Positions 8,573 to 17,743 of a DNA stretch of 64,000 nt are shown here, piece by piece. The stretch covers positions 3,212,001 through 3,276,000 of the forward strand of contig NZ_CP073764.1 of NCBI RefSeq assembly GCF_019343105.1, given 5' to 3'. Made by a program: the position numbers and the translations under genes. The notes below the pieces were generated by a model that was not told where the DNA came from, did not search any database, and saw only the letters and a list, made by a program, of their open reading frames with translations. Origin of the DNA: Methylovirgula sp. HY1. GTDB taxonomy: Bacteria; Pseudomonadota; Alphaproteobacteria; Rhizobiales; Beijerinckiaceae. Positions within the stretch are counted from its first letter, which is position 1. The number at the start of each line of letters is the position of its first letter.

Positions 8573-9784
8573 ATGCCGCAGTTTCGTTACCGTGCAGTCA
8601 CACCAGCCGGCGAAATCGTCGCCGGTGAAGTCGAGGCGCCGTCTCGCGACGAAGTGGTGCGGCGGATCGAATATCTCGGACATTTGCTGATCGATGCCGA
8701 GCTTGCGACGAAAAGCAGGTTCGCCAGCAAAACGTCAGATGCCGCGCAAAAAAGCCCGCGTCCCCGCGACGTGACTCTGTTTCTACGGCAATTGGGCTTG
8801 CTCATCGCCGCTGGCCTGACGCTTGAATCCGCCTTGCAGACGCTCAGCGAAGATACGAGCAAAGCCTTGGCATGGTTTGCCAACAGTCTGCGTTCTTCGA
8901 TTTCCACCGGCGAGGGCTTCGCCGAGACGCTCGAACGTCATCCAAGCATCATTATCCCAGCCTATGTAGCGATGATTCGCGCGGGCGAAGCATCGGGAAA
9001 ACTCGAGGCGGTGCTGAATGCTATCGTAGAAGATCGTACGCGCCGCGAGTTGCTCGCGGACCGATTTAATTCGGCCATAGCCTACCCTCTGTTTCTCGTT
9101 TCCGCGGCGATACTTATTCTGTTCTTCTTCTTGCTGTTCGTGGTGCCGCAATTTGAGCCCGTCTTCAGAGATCTTGGCAATCGCCTGAACAGTGGCGCCG
9201 CTTTCGTGCTCGGCGCCTCTACCTGGCTATGCGCCAATCTCGAAGTTTTTCTTGGAACTTGCCTTGCGGTCGCGCTGGCCGGTTGGTTCCTGTTCCGGCG
9301 CCGTGAAGTGCGCGCCGGCGTGATCGGCGCCCTCGCTTCCATCCCAGGCATAGCCGGAACCATGCGCGACCAGCGCACCGCGCGAATAGTCGGCACGCTC
9401 GCGCTTCTCGTGGACAATGGCGTGCCCTTGCCCGCAACCTTGAAGATCTTGCGTGATATCATCACCGAGCCGCATTATGTCGCGGCCATCGATAAGGTGC
9501 ATGAACAGGTCCGCCATGGCCGGCGCTTCTCTGACGCCTTGGCGCAAACCGATCTGTTGCCGCCACTCGCCTTGCGTATGTTGCGCGTCGGCGACGAGAC
9601 AGGCGACTTGCCGTCGATCGCACGTCACGCGGCGCATTTCTATGAACACAGACTCAGCATAGGTCTCGATCGGCTCATGGGTCTGATCGGTCCGGCGACA
9701 ATCATCGTCGTAAGCCTTCTCATCGGTGCGCTGATCGTGTCGATCATGAGCGCCCTCCTCAGCATTACGGATCTAGCGACATGA
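8573..9784 (+). CDS. gspF: Type II secretion inner-membrane platform protein GspF
   Basis: A 403-residue polytopic protein with two T2SSF domains (about 65-190 and 265-390). It has membrane segments near residues 168-192, 215-242 and 375-397. The first domain shows FLRQLGLLIAAGLTLESAL and the second RIVGTLALLVDNGVPLPATL, the usual duplicated signature. GspF anchors the assembly platform and contacts GspE and GspL. It follows gspE by 7 nt and overlaps gspG by 4 nt (ATGA). Confidence 0.94.
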   Translation: MPQFRYRAVTPAGEIVAGEVEAPSRDEVVRRIEYLGHLLIDAELATKSRFASKTSDAAQKSPRPRDVTLFLRQLGLLIAAGLTLESALQTLSEDTSKALAWFANSLRSSISTGEGFAETLERHPSIIIPAYVAMIRAGEASGKLEAVLNAIVEDRTRRELLADRFNSAIAYPLFLVSAAILILFFFLLFVVPQFEPVFRDLGNRLNSGAAFVLGASTWLCANLEVFLGTCLAVALAGWFLFRRREVRAGVIGALASIPGIAGTMRDQRTARIVGTLALLVDNGVPLPATLKILRDIITEPHYVAAIDKVHEQVRHGRRFSDALAQTDLLPPLALRMLRVGDETGDLPSIARHAAHFYEHRLSIGLDRLMGLIGPATIIVVSLLIGALIVSIMSALLSITDLAT

Positions 9785-10251
9785 CCGATCATCAGCCTCA
9801 AAGCGTTCTCTCGTCGGGCCAGCGCATTTTTGCGCGCGCAAGCGCAGGCTTTACTCTGATCGAAATGCTCGTGGTCTTGACGATCATCAGCCTCATCATC
9901 GGGCTCGTTGGTCCAAAAGTGCTCGGCTATCTCTCCGAGTCCCGCGTGAAGACCGCCAAGCTGCAGATCGAAAGCTTCAATTCGGCGCTTGATCTATTTT
10001 ATATGGATGTCGGCCGTTATCCGGAAGATTCCGAGGGCCTCAAAGCACTCGTCGTGCGGCCCGCCGGGGTCGACATATGGAACGGCCCTTATGTCAAGGA
10101 CGGCCGGGTTCCGAAAGACCCATGGGGGCATCCCTATCAATATCACACGCTGAGCGATCATACGCCGCCCTATGAAATCACCTCGCTCGGTCCAGACGGG
10201 CACGGCGGCAAGGGCGCTGTATCGACCGATGTCGCGAATGCCGCGCGCTGA
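9781..10251 (+). CDS. gspG: Major pseudopilin GspG
   Basis: A 156-residue major pseudopilin that polymerises into the T2SS pseudopilus. The prepilin site is ASAG-FTLIEMLVVLTIISLI, with cleavage after Gly at about residue 22. The hydrophobic helix is followed by ESFNSALDLFYMDVGRYPEDSEGLKALV and the GspG C-terminal signature DPWGHPYQY. Its ATG overlaps the gspF stop. The C-terminal coding end overlaps the start of gspH. Confidence 0.95.
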   Translation: MTDHQPQSVLSSGQRIFARASAGFTLIEMLVVLTIISLIIGLVGPKVLGYLSESRVKTAKLQIESFNSALDLFYMDVGRYPEDSEGLKALVVRPAGVDIWNGPYVKDGRVPKDPWGHPYQYHTLSDHTPPYEITSLGPDGHGGKGAVSTDVANAAR

Positions 10252-10681
10252 CCCAAAAGCGGGATTCACGCTGATCGAAATGTTGGCGGTGATGTCGATC
10301 ATCGCCTTGGTCGCGTCGCTTGTGACCATGGTGGTGCCTGGAACCGGCCGTGCCGGGCTGGAGGCGGCCGCCATGAAGACCGCGGCTTTGATGCGGCGCG
10401 AGCGTTTGGCGGCGATTTTGACGCGAAGCGATCGCCACATCTCTCTCGATGGCGGTCGCCGCGAACTGATCGGAGACGACGGCGGCGTGGTCGTCATTCC
10501 GCGCGATGTCGTCGTCAATCTTCTCGGCGCGGACGCCACATGGTCGGGACGTCTCGCCGTCGTGGTGTTTCATCCAGATGGAGCGTCATCGGGCGTCGTC
10601 CTCAAATTATCCCGCGAAAGGGCCCAATATGAAATTCGGGTCAATTGGTATACGGGCGGCGTCTCCGTCGGTGCGCTATGA
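10229..10681 (+). CDS. gspH: Minor pseudopilin GspH
   Basis: About 150 residues with the prepilin motif KAG-FTLIEMLAVMSIIALV near residue 11, followed by a GspH-like beta domain. The frame is open from 10172, but ATG 10229 (or 10238) gives a normal short leader, so the upstream part is not used here. It overlaps the end of gspG by about 20 nt. In other T2SSs it forms the tip complex with GspI, J and K. Confidence 0.85.
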   Translation: MSRMPRADPKAGFTLIEMLAVMSIIALVASLVTMVVPGTGRAGLEAAAMKTAALMRRERLAAILTRSDRHISLDGGRRELIGDDGGVVVIPRDVVVNLLGADATWSGRLAVVVFHPDGASSGVVLKLSRERAQYEIRVNWYTGGVSVGAL

Positions 10682-11087
10682 CGATAGACGCTGGCAGGAG
10701 GGCTTCACGCTTATCGAGGCGCTTGTCGCCCTCTCGCTTTTGCTCAGCTTTGCCATGACGCTCGGCCCGCTTCTCTTCCAGGCCCGGCATATTTTCACGC
10801 AGGGTCATGGCGAAATCAGAGCCCAGATCCTTTTGCGCTCCCTGCTGCAAGCGCCTTTCGCGCACAGTCCCAACATTGGTTTGCGCGAAGGCAATAGCCA
10901 AGGCTTGCTTTGGCGTGTCGATGTCGAGCCCTTCATCGATGATAGCGGCGCGGTCGACGTGCCGCGAGTGACCACCAAAAATGCGCATCCGTATGATTGG
11001 ACCTTGTATCGCGTCAGCGCCAATGTCTCCTGGGGCGCGGGGCGCAGCGTCGCCGCCGAGACCCTCCGGCTTGGACAGGTCAAATAA
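10629..11087 (+). CDS. gspI: Minor pseudopilin GspI
   Basis: A 152-residue minor pseudopilin with prepilin motif QEG-FTLIEALVALSLLLSF. ATG 10629 has a good AAAGGG Shine-Dalgarno and gives a 25-residue leader. A GTG at 10671 would give an 11-residue leader and is the main alternative. The gene starts inside gspH and its TAA overlaps the ATG of gspJ by one base (TAATG), as expected for co-translated tip subunits. Confidence 0.82.
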   Translation: MKFGSIGIRAASPSVRYDDRRWQEGFTLIEALVALSLLLSFAMTLGPLLFQARHIFTQGHGEIRAQILLRSLLQAPFAHSPNIGLREGNSQGLLWRVDVEPFIDDSGAVDVPRVTTKNAHPYDWTLYRVSANVSWGAGRSVAAETLRLGQVK

Positions 11088-11836
11088 TGGCAGCCCCTCA
11101 CCGGCTTGCCGGCTTCAGTTTGATCGAAACGCTCGCCGCTCTGGCGGTTGCATCCGCCATCATCCTATCGACGAGCGCGCTCATCCATCAAAATGCGGTT
11201 TTCTTCAATCGAGGAACGCGCACCATCGATCAGGTGGAGCAGCTGACCCTCGCGATCGAATGTCTGAAGCGCGACTTCGCCGCTGCCCGTTTTGTCCTGG
11301 AGAAAACCGCAACTCAGCCTAAAGCAGCTTTCGTCGCGACCGCGGAAAGCGGAGAGGCGTCAGCCAAAATTCTCTTCGTGACCGCTGGCGGCAGGGCCGC
11401 GGGGCCGCAAGGAGAAGAGGTCGTGAGTCTCAGCGTCGAGACAAGCAAAGCGCAGACGCAACTCGTCAGACGGCGCGCGGCCTGGCACGGCCCGCGCACG
11501 CGCTTGGACGACGCGCGGCCACAAGACGCTGTCGTCCTACTCAAGGGCAAACTTGACATCTCCTTCGACTTTTCCGAACTCACGCCGAACGGGAGTCTCG
11601 TTTGGCATGATCATTGGACCGGCGAGACGGGTCTGCCGCATTCCGTGCGGCTCAATCTTCGCAATAATGATACCGGCGCCGATCTCATGCGGGCGCCCGT
11701 GTTCCCGATCTATGCCGATGCGCCGGCAAGCTGCGCCGAAGGAAAGGCGAAATGTCTTTCACTCGCGGCGCAGACGTCTTCGAGCTCGGAGCCCAAGCCC
11801 GGCGGGCTCTCGATACAGATGGGGCCAAGAGATTGA
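11087..11836 (+). CDS. gspJ: Minor pseudopilin GspJ
   Basis: A 249-residue minor pseudopilin beginning MAAPHRLAG-FSLIETLAAL, a textbook prepilin leader of nine residues. This decides the start at 11087 rather than the longer open frame from 10997. The large C-terminal beta domain contains TRTIDQVEQLTLAIECLKRDF, typical of GspJ. It is coupled to gspI by TAATG. The end overlaps the gspK reading frame. Confidence 0.88.
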   Translation: MAAPHRLAGFSLIETLAALAVASAIILSTSALIHQNAVFFNRGTRTIDQVEQLTLAIECLKRDFAAARFVLEKTATQPKAAFVATAESGEASAKILFVTAGGRAAGPQGEEVVSLSVETSKAQTQLVRRRAAWHGPRTRLDDARPQDAVVLLKGKLDISFDFSELTPNGSLVWHDHWTGETGLPHSVRLNLRNNDTGADLMRAPVFPIYADAPASCAEGKAKCLSLAAQTSSSSEPKPGGLSIQMGPRD

Positions 11837-12780
11837 AACGCCACGCGTCCCGCAACGGATTCATTCTCGTCACCGTCTTATGGACGATAGCTTTGCTGTC
11901 GGCGATGGCAATGGCGGTGTCGACGAGCTTTCGGGGCTTCGCCGGTATTGTCGCGATCGATCACGATCGGACCAAGGCCGATGCGCTGCTGAGCGCGGGG
12001 CTCGCAGCATCGGCCGACATCGTTGGCCAACTTGGCGATCGACCGCTGACCGAAAGAGAAACCATCATTGCGCTGCAGACTGGCTCCGTGCGCGTGCATC
12101 TCAGCGATGAAGGCGGGCGTATCGATATCAACAAGGCGCCAGCCGACATTTTGTCGGCCCTGGTGCGATCGATCGGCGCCGGCGACAAATCCGATGCCAT
12201 CGCGCGATCGATCGTGGCCTGGCGTATGCGCGATGGCGCCGAACCCACCAATCCCGACGCCAAGGCGCCCGGGAGCCCAACGCCCGATGCCACTGCCGCG
12301 GCTGCACCACAGGCGCCGGTCGGCGACAAGACCGCAAATGGCTTGCAATCCTTTACCGACGTTCGGCAATTGGCGCAGGTGCCCGGCATAAGCGCCGATG
12401 ATGTCACGGCTCTTCTGCCGCTCACGACAATATTCGGGGATGACAAGGTGAATGCGCTGACCGCGCCTTCAGAGGTGATCGCGGCGCTTCCGGGAATAAG
12501 CCCGGCGCAAGTCAACGAACTTCTCGCCGCGCGTGGTCAGCCAACGATTGCAGATGCGCGGCTGCAGCAAATCTTAGGCGCGGCGCAAAAATATTTTAAA
12601 ATAAAAGCGCGGCCGATCGCCTTGGCCGAGCTTTCCGCACAACTCCTCGATGGTTATACGGCGGTGGTGCGCGCCGTCATTGTCGTTTTACCAAACGACA
12701 CCCAGCCTTATCGCGTGCTCGCATGGACGCCGGTGCATCTCTCGGAGCGCCGCGTCGTCGCCCTCTCAGATGAACTCTAG
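11752..12780 (+). CDS. gspK: Minor pseudopilin GspK
   Basis: The large tip pseudopilin. The prepilin-type segment is RNG-FILVTVLWTIALLSAMAM; like most GspK it lacks the Glu at +5. It is followed by the GspK helix-hairpin-helix region (DEGGRIDINKAP and DVRQLAQVPGISADDV). As called, ATG 11752 overlaps gspJ by 85 nt and gives a leader of about 36 residues. A TTG at 11833 overlapping the gspJ stop would give a short leader (MKRHASRNG) and is quite possible. An Ala/Pro-rich insertion sits near residues 164-195. Confidence 0.85.
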   Translation: MSFTRGADVFELGAQARRALDTDGAKRLKRHASRNGFILVTVLWTIALLSAMAMAVSTSFRGFAGIVAIDHDRTKADALLSAGLAASADIVGQLGDRPLTERETIIALQTGSVRVHLSDEGGRIDINKAPADILSALVRSIGAGDKSDAIARSIVAWRMRDGAEPTNPDAKAPGSPTPDATAAAAPQAPVGDKTANGLQSFTDVRQLAQVPGISADDVTALLPLTTIFGDDKVNALTAPSEVIAALPGISPAQVNELLAARGQPTIADARLQQILGAAQKYFKIKARPIALAELSAQLLDGYTAVVRAVIVVLPNDTQPYRVLAWTPVHLSERRVVALSDEL

Positions 12781-12792
12781 GAGGAAAAAGCG

Positions 12793-13848
12793 ATGCAAAT
12801 CGGGACAATTTTCTTTCGCTGGGTCGAGGTTCTGGCATTGCTTCTCGCTGATGTGCGGACGCTATGGCAGGCTCGGAAATCCATCATCGTCACGAATGAA
12901 GACGCGCACTTTTTGGTCCGGCGTTCCGGAGCTATGCAGAATGTACTCGCCAATGTCGCCATAGGAACGCGCATACCGAGCGAAATTCTTCGCGGCTTGC
13001 GCAATTCCTTCATCGTCTTCGAATTGCCGACGCATAAAGTGGTGACGCGCCGCGTCGCGGTTCCGACGCAAGCCCGCGAATTCATGGCGGGCATTATCGC
13101 AAATCAAATCGAACGTCTGTCGCCATGGCCTCTGGCGCAGGCGGTTTATGGTTTTGATGCGCGGCCGAGCCAAACCGATGCCGGCACTCTCGATGTCTGC
13201 GTATTGATCGCATCGCGGGCCAATATCGAGACGATTCGCGACGAGCTGACGGCAAGCGGCCTTGCGCCAAACAAAATCCGCGTGCGCACTGATGCCGCCG
13301 TCGACGCGCCCTTCGTAAATTTGTGGACGCATATGACACCGACGTCGCAGCGGCGCTTCAACGATCTCCCGCGGATGGTTGGTGCCAGCCTCGCTGGCAT
13401 GGTCTTGCTGAGCACGGCTGTGAGCCTATGGGCGGTTTATTCGGCAAATTCGATTTGGGCGGAGAATGACGAGGTCACGGCACGCGCGGATACCTTGCGC
13501 CGGCATGATCGAATCTTGCGAAAGCCGACCAATCTCGCATTGCTGAAGCCAGACGAGCGGGCTTGGGTTTTGAAACAGAAATCGTTTGCCGATGTCTTGG
13601 CTCTCGATGCCTTGACGCGCGCGATTCCGGACAGCGCCTATTTGACGGAATTGCACCTTCATGACAAAAGCATCCGCATCAATGGTTTGGCAGCGGATGC
13701 GCCTTCTCTCATCGCCGCCTTGGAACGCACGCACTATTTTTCAACGGTCCATTTTTTTGCGCCGACGGTCAAAAGCCGGAACGGCGGACTTTATAGATTT
13801 TCAATTGCCGCGCGGATCGCGCCTCGCCACCGATTGCTCGGAGATTAG
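12793..13848 (+). CDS. gspL: Type II secretion protein GspL
   Basis: A 351-residue bitopic inner-membrane protein that links GspE to the platform. A cytoplasmic actin-like half (about 1-195) is followed by one transmembrane helix (about 197-220, MVGASLAGMVLLSTAVSLWAVY) and a periplasmic ferredoxin-like half resembling PilN. A strong AGGAGG Shine-Dalgarno lies 8 nt before the ATG. It sits between gspK and gspM as in standard T2SS operons. Confidence 0.85.
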   Translation: MQIGTIFFRWVEVLALLLADVRTLWQARKSIIVTNEDAHFLVRRSGAMQNVLANVAIGTRIPSEILRGLRNSFIVFELPTHKVVTRRVAVPTQAREFMAGIIANQIERLSPWPLAQAVYGFDARPSQTDAGTLDVCVLIASRANIETIRDELTASGLAPNKIRVRTDAAVDAPFVNLWTHMTPTSQRRFNDLPRMVGASLAGMVLLSTAVSLWAVYSANSIWAENDEVTARADTLRRHDRILRKPTNLALLKPDERAWVLKQKSFADVLALDALTRAIPDSAYLTELHLHDKSIRINGLAADAPSLIAALERTHYFSTVHFFAPTVKSRNGGLYRFSIAARIAPRHRLLGD

Positions 13849-13850
13849 CC

Positions 13851-14399
13851 GTGGTGAAATTAGACCGCGAGCAAGCAATCGCCGTTGCTGCGCTTTCTCT
13901 TGTGGTGCTTTGTTGTGCGGCTGCGCCGATCCTATCCTTGAAGGCGAGAGCCGATGCCGTGCGGGCCTTGGCGGACGAGCGCGATATGCTGGCCAGATTA
14001 CAACGCGCGCATCATAAAATTGGCGGCAGAGCCGAAGAGCGTGCGCGCATTCGCACGGCGCCGCCCATGGCATTTTTGAACGCGCAGACGTCTGGACTCG
14101 CAAGCGCTCAATTGGAAGCCTATCTGTCGCAAGTGGCGCTGGCGCAACAAGCGAGCCTTATATCGTCGGGCGTGCAGCAATCCAGTTCGTCCGATACGCG
14201 AGACATGGTTCGTATCCAAGCGATTTTGAACATAAATTATGCGGCGCTTCAGGGGCTCTTGTTCAAGCTCGAGACGGGAACGCCGTATATTTTCGTTGAT
14301 TCGATGACTTTGCAGACGTCAGAGACGGCCGGTGAATATGCGCCGGTCGTAAGGGTTACGCTCATCCTTCGCGCGATCTGGCGCAGAACCCATATGTGA
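13851..14399 (+). CDS. gspM: Type II secretion protein GspM
   Basis: A 182-residue protein with an N-terminal transmembrane helix (about 7-28), a coiled segment, and a C-terminal ferredoxin-like fold typical of GspM/PilO. It starts at GTG 13851, 2 nt after gspL. The family call rests on size, topology and position because GspM sequences are poorly conserved. It is the last gene before the terminator at 14527. Confidence 0.78.
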   Translation: MVKLDREQAIAVAALSLVVLCCAAAPILSLKARADAVRALADERDMLARLQRAHHKIGGRAEERARIRTAPPMAFLNAQTSGLASAQLEAYLSQVALAQQASLISSGVQQSSSSDTRDMVRIQAILNINYAALQGLLFKLETGTPYIFVDSMTLQTSETAGEYAPVVRVTLILRAIWRRTHM

Positions 14400-14526
14400 T
14401 CCGGCGCCAGTGGCCGAAAGGTGGCACAAATCGTGTCGCGAACGGTGCGCCTTCAACGATCGTCGGCTTGCGCGGCTTGCCGTTAATTCAAGGCAGCGAA
14501 GTCGCCTTCGGGTCCTAAACGTAAAG

Positions 14527-14564
14527 ACGCCGGGCGCGCTTTCGACGCGCCCGGCGTTTTATTT
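14527..14564 (+). terminator. Rho-independent terminator after gspM
   Basis: Perfect 12-bp arms ACGCCGGGCGCG and CGCGCCCGGCGT surround a 7-nt loop and are followed by TTTTATTT. It terminates the gspE-M run. On the minus strand the T-tract is weak, so it probably acts mainly in one direction. Confidence 0.9.
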
Positions 14565-14579
14565 CACCACTCTAATCGA

Positions 14580-16733
14580 CTATTGCCGATCGTTGTCAAA
14601 ATGGAACAGGTCCATCATATTGCCAATGGCCGGGCCGTTCTCCGGAACATAGGGGTTGTCGGGAGAAGAAATCGGGTTCGGCAGATTGTCGCGGCTGCGC
14701 GCGGTGACCGGCGGCAGGTTCCAGTTCGCCTCGATGAATTTCAAGATCGAGACGTGGTCATTGTAGGTATGCGAGATATGGCCGCCCATCGCATATTTGG
14801 AGACGACGATCATAGGAATGCGGGTGCCGTCGCCGAAGAAGTCGAGCGGCTGCACATAGCCCGAGTCCCAATAGCCGCCGCCTTCGTCAAAGGTCACGAA
14901 GATCGCGGTATTGTTCCAGAGCGTCGGATTGGCCTTCACGCCATCGACGATCTTTTTCACGAAGCCTTCAAACAGAACGAGCTTCGATGAGCCCGGGTGG
15001 CCGTCGACGAGACCGCTGGGCTTGACATAAGAGACGGCTGGCAACTGGCCGCTCTTGATGCCCGCATAGAGATCCGTCGTGTCCTTGAGGTGCGCGGTAC
15101 GCACCGCCGGATTGGTCATGATAGAGGTCGAGTAAGAGGCCCAGTTGCAGATATTGCAATATTCGTCTGTGCCGTTGCTAAAACCGAGCTGGTACTTGTC
15201 ATTGAGATAGGCGTCGAATTGGTCGCCGAAATAGGCCCAGGAGATGTTCTTCTGGTTCAGCGCATCGCCGATGTTGCGAACGCTCGATGGCGGAATGGTG
15301 AAGACGTAGTTGTGCGCGTTCGTGTCGGTAAAGGCGTTGGTGCCGTCACCGAAATAGCCGGGATTGTAGTTGTTCAGGAGATAATAATGCCCGGCTTGGC
15401 AGTTCGCCGCGACCGAATGCGGCTGCGCGGAAAGAGTGTGCAGGATAGAAGCGACACCCGGCTGTGACGGGTCGGCGCAATTCACATAGGAGCCGCCGCC
15501 GTAATTGGCGTTGGGCGCCGTAGCTGTCGGCGAGCCGGAGCCGCCGCCATAGCCGTCCTGGGTATAAAAATTATTAGTGCCAGGCTGCGGATTCGGATTT
15601 TCGACTTCCGAAAGCGCGCTTGTGCCGTTCAGTGGCGTACCTGGGTTTTTCGGATCGACCGTATTGTGCGGCGGCACGTCGGCATTGCCTCTGCCGTCGC
15701 TGAACCAGATCGCATCGCCCGTGCCGATGATGACATGGTTTGCACCCGTGCCACCGACAGCACCCTGATGGTAATTGTCGCTCATCGCATAGGTGTCGGC
15801 CAACTGCTTCAGATAAGGCGCGTCACCCTGCTGCATGTTGAAAAAGCCCATCGAGGTCGAGCCCTCGACAGTGTAGGGGCTTGCTGGCGGTGCTTTGCCG
15901 TTCGAGCCTGCGCCCTCGGTCGCTTCGACCCAAGGAAAAAGGTCGGATTTGCAACCGGCCTGCGCGATCTGTCCGCGCCCGCGATGGTTGTCGTCGCCCC
16001 AGCGATGGTTGTCGTCGCGCTCGGCGGTTTTCGTCATGCCGCCGCAGTCCATTTCCTGCCACATCTGGAAGAAGCGATGGACAGGGCTCGCAGCATAGGC
16101 GTCATAGGGGTAGGAGCCCGAGGTGAGCTGATAGGGCCCGGGCGCAAGATTGCTCGCATTGTGCCCGTCATAATTGATGCGGGCGTCCGGCACGTTGCTG
16201 GGCTGTCCGGTGCCACCGGTCAGGAGATATTTGTAATAGTCCGGGGCCAAGCCATTTTCATATTTTTGGGCAGCCGCCTCATTCGCGGACGTGTCACATG
16301 ATGTTCCAGAAGAAACACCGAGAAGCTGGCACACGTAGGGAGTCGCGGGACCACCCGAGAGAGCCGGCGGCAAAACGCTGTAGGGCGTCTTGTTGGCCGG
16401 GCTGTCCTGATAAGTGACAGTGTTGGTCGCCTGCATTTGTGGGAATTTTTTATATTCGGGTCCCGGCGTGCCGTCAGCGTTGACGATATGTTCGGAAAGC
16501 AGGTTCCAAATCTTTTGGCCGCGGACCGGCTGATAAGTTGCAAAAACATGATCGAAAGAGCGATTTTCGCCGATGATCACAATGACATGCTTGATCGGAG
16601 TGCGGGCGCCGGAGTCTTCGGCCATGGCACTGATAGGCGCCATGTTGACGGCTGTGATCACTGCCGCAGTCACACTGGAAACGAGCCGGTTTTTTAGCCC
16701 GTTACGATGCGGTTGCAGATGCATTTTCTGCAT
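14580..16733 (-). CDS. Secreted phosphoesterase, phospholipase C/acid phosphatase (AcpA) family
   Basis: A 717-residue exported enzyme with an N-terminal signal peptide (hydrophobic SSVTAAVITAVNMAPISAMA, cleavage near residue 38). The family motif IKHVIVIIGENRSFDHVFATY (about 47-67) carries the conserved ENRSFD metal/nucleophile region of the PF04185 phosphoesterase superfamily. Later conserved motifs include DNYHQ near 321 and VTFDEGGGYWD with the metal-binding DEGG. A strong AGGAGG lies 6 nt before the ATG. Location between gspM and the gspC-like gene makes it a likely T2SS cargo (inference). Substrate is unknown: phospholipid or phosphomonoester. Confidence 0.85.
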   Translation of the reverse strand: MQKMHLQPHRNGLKNRLVSSVTAAVITAVNMAPISAMAEDSGARTPIKHVIVIIGENRSFDHVFATYQPVRGQKIWNLLSEHIVNADGTPGPEYKKFPQMQATNTVTYQDSPANKTPYSVLPPALSGGPATPYVCQLLGVSSGTSCDTSANEAAAQKYENGLAPDYYKYLLTGGTGQPSNVPDARINYDGHNASNLAPGPYQLTSGSYPYDAYAASPVHRFFQMWQEMDCGGMTKTAERDDNHRWGDDNHRGRGQIAQAGCKSDLFPWVEATEGAGSNGKAPPASPYTVEGSTSMGFFNMQQGDAPYLKQLADTYAMSDNYHQGAVGGTGANHVIIGTGDAIWFSDGRGNADVPPHNTVDPKNPGTPLNGTSALSEVENPNPQPGTNNFYTQDGYGGGSGSPTATAPNANYGGGSYVNCADPSQPGVASILHTLSAQPHSVAANCQAGHYYLLNNYNPGYFGDGTNAFTDTNAHNYVFTIPPSSVRNIGDALNQKNISWAYFGDQFDAYLNDKYQLGFSNGTDEYCNICNWASYSTSIMTNPAVRTAHLKDTTDLYAGIKSGQLPAVSYVKPSGLVDGHPGSSKLVLFEGFVKKIVDGVKANPTLWNNTAIFVTFDEGGGYWDSGYVQPLDFFGDGTRIPMIVVSKYAMGGHISHTYNDHVSILKFIEANWNLPPVTARSRDNLPNPISSPDNPYVPENGPAIGNMMDLFHFDNDRQ

Positions 16734-17041
16734 GCTTGCCTCCTGGATGTGCGAAGGAAAGTCTTCGCGGCAGCTCCATTAGAGGCACAGAATGTAACAT
16801 TGATGAAATTTCGATGATGGTGCGATGACGTACCCAATGCCAATTGCCAAGCAGTCGATGCTTGCTTCGATTTCTGCATGCAGCAAAGTCTCACTTCGAC
16901 ACAGATCTAAGCTCTGTGTGGATGCGCCGGAAAAGCAATTGGCCGCGCCGATAGAGACTGCAGAGTCATGATACAGGCCGCGCATGCGTCGAAATGAGCG
17001 CCGCGGCGCGCCGCAAACTGGGCCATCCGAACTTCTTGTTA
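16734..17041. other. Intergenic region between phosphoesterase and gspC-like genes
   Basis: A 308-bp non-coding stretch with the leader and Shine-Dalgarno of the minus-strand phosphoesterase at its left end. No convincing ORF, terminator or repeat was seen. The phosphoesterase may have its own promoter here. Confidence 0.4.
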
Positions 17042-17611
17042 TCAATGTCCGCGATGCGGCTTTAGAGCATCGGCCGCATTGATCTTGCGTACATGATCCG
17101 ACAAATCTCTTTCAGCAACCTGCTTGTCGCCATGATCGCTCTTGAACATCTTGACGATTGCCGAGCGATCATCGAGAGATATCACCAGCCTTTGTCTTTT
17201 GATTTGAGTGACGCGCCATCCTCCGACCGCATCACCGAGACGAACATGCATGGGTTTGCCATTGGGATCGGTGCGGACGATTGCGATAGGCCCTTTTTTA
17301 TCGAAGACGACTCCCGACAGCGATAGTTTCGGGGGCTCCGGGGGCGGCGGCGGCGCGTGGCTGACGAGCACGGGCGCGCTCGGGCGCCGCCGCGCGGGCG
17401 CAAAAAGGGGACGCTCCTGCGTTGCGCGGAGCTGATCGAGCGAGATCGTGGCGAGCGGATTTTCGAGCGCGCGCGGCGGATGGGACGCGGTCGTGAGATC
17501 CTCGGCACGGGCGATCGGCGTGCCGACGAGGACGACGGCGATGAACGCATAGAGCGGCCGAACGTAGATCATACTTGGAGTCCTTGTCACGCCACGCATC
17601 GACTGTTTCAC
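17042..17611 (-). CDS. gspC: GspC-like type II secretion protein (HR-domain protein)
   Basis: A 189-residue protein with an N-terminal hydrophobic segment (YAFIAVVLVGTPIARA, about 20-36) acting as signal or anchor, then a Pro-rich linker (about 95-105). A beta-rich domain follows: LSLSGVVFDKKGPIAIVRTD ... VRLGDAVGGWRVTQI, the pattern of the GspC homology region that contacts secretin domain N0. GspC is otherwise missing from the locus, so context supports the call. The start is GTG 17611, and its GTGA overlaps the TGA of the IS-split ORF just upstream. No PDZ or coiled-coil follows the HR domain. Confidence 0.65.
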   Translation of the reverse strand: MKQSMRGVTRTPSMIYVRPLYAFIAVVLVGTPIARAEDLTTASHPPRALENPLATISLDQLRATQERPLFAPARRRPSAPVLVSHAPPPPPEPPKLSLSGVVFDKKGPIAIVRTDPNGKPMHVRLGDAVGGWRVTQIKRQRLVISLDDRSAIVKMFKSDHGDKQVAERDLSDHVRKINAADALKPHRGH

Positions 17612-17721
17612 CTTGGCGGCTCGTCCCGCGCGTTGCCCGGCTTGTCGCGCGTGATCCGCTGCTTCAGTCCGAATTTATCGTAGTTTGGTGGAAACCCGAA
17701 CAGCGTCTTGGCTGACGACCT

Positions 17722-17725
17722 GCTA
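17722..17725. repeat. Left target-site duplication GCTA
   Basis: GCTA directly precedes the left terminal repeat TGACC. The same four bases follow the right terminal repeat. Confidence 0.88.
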
Positions 17726-17743
17726 TGACCTTGCCCCCAAATT

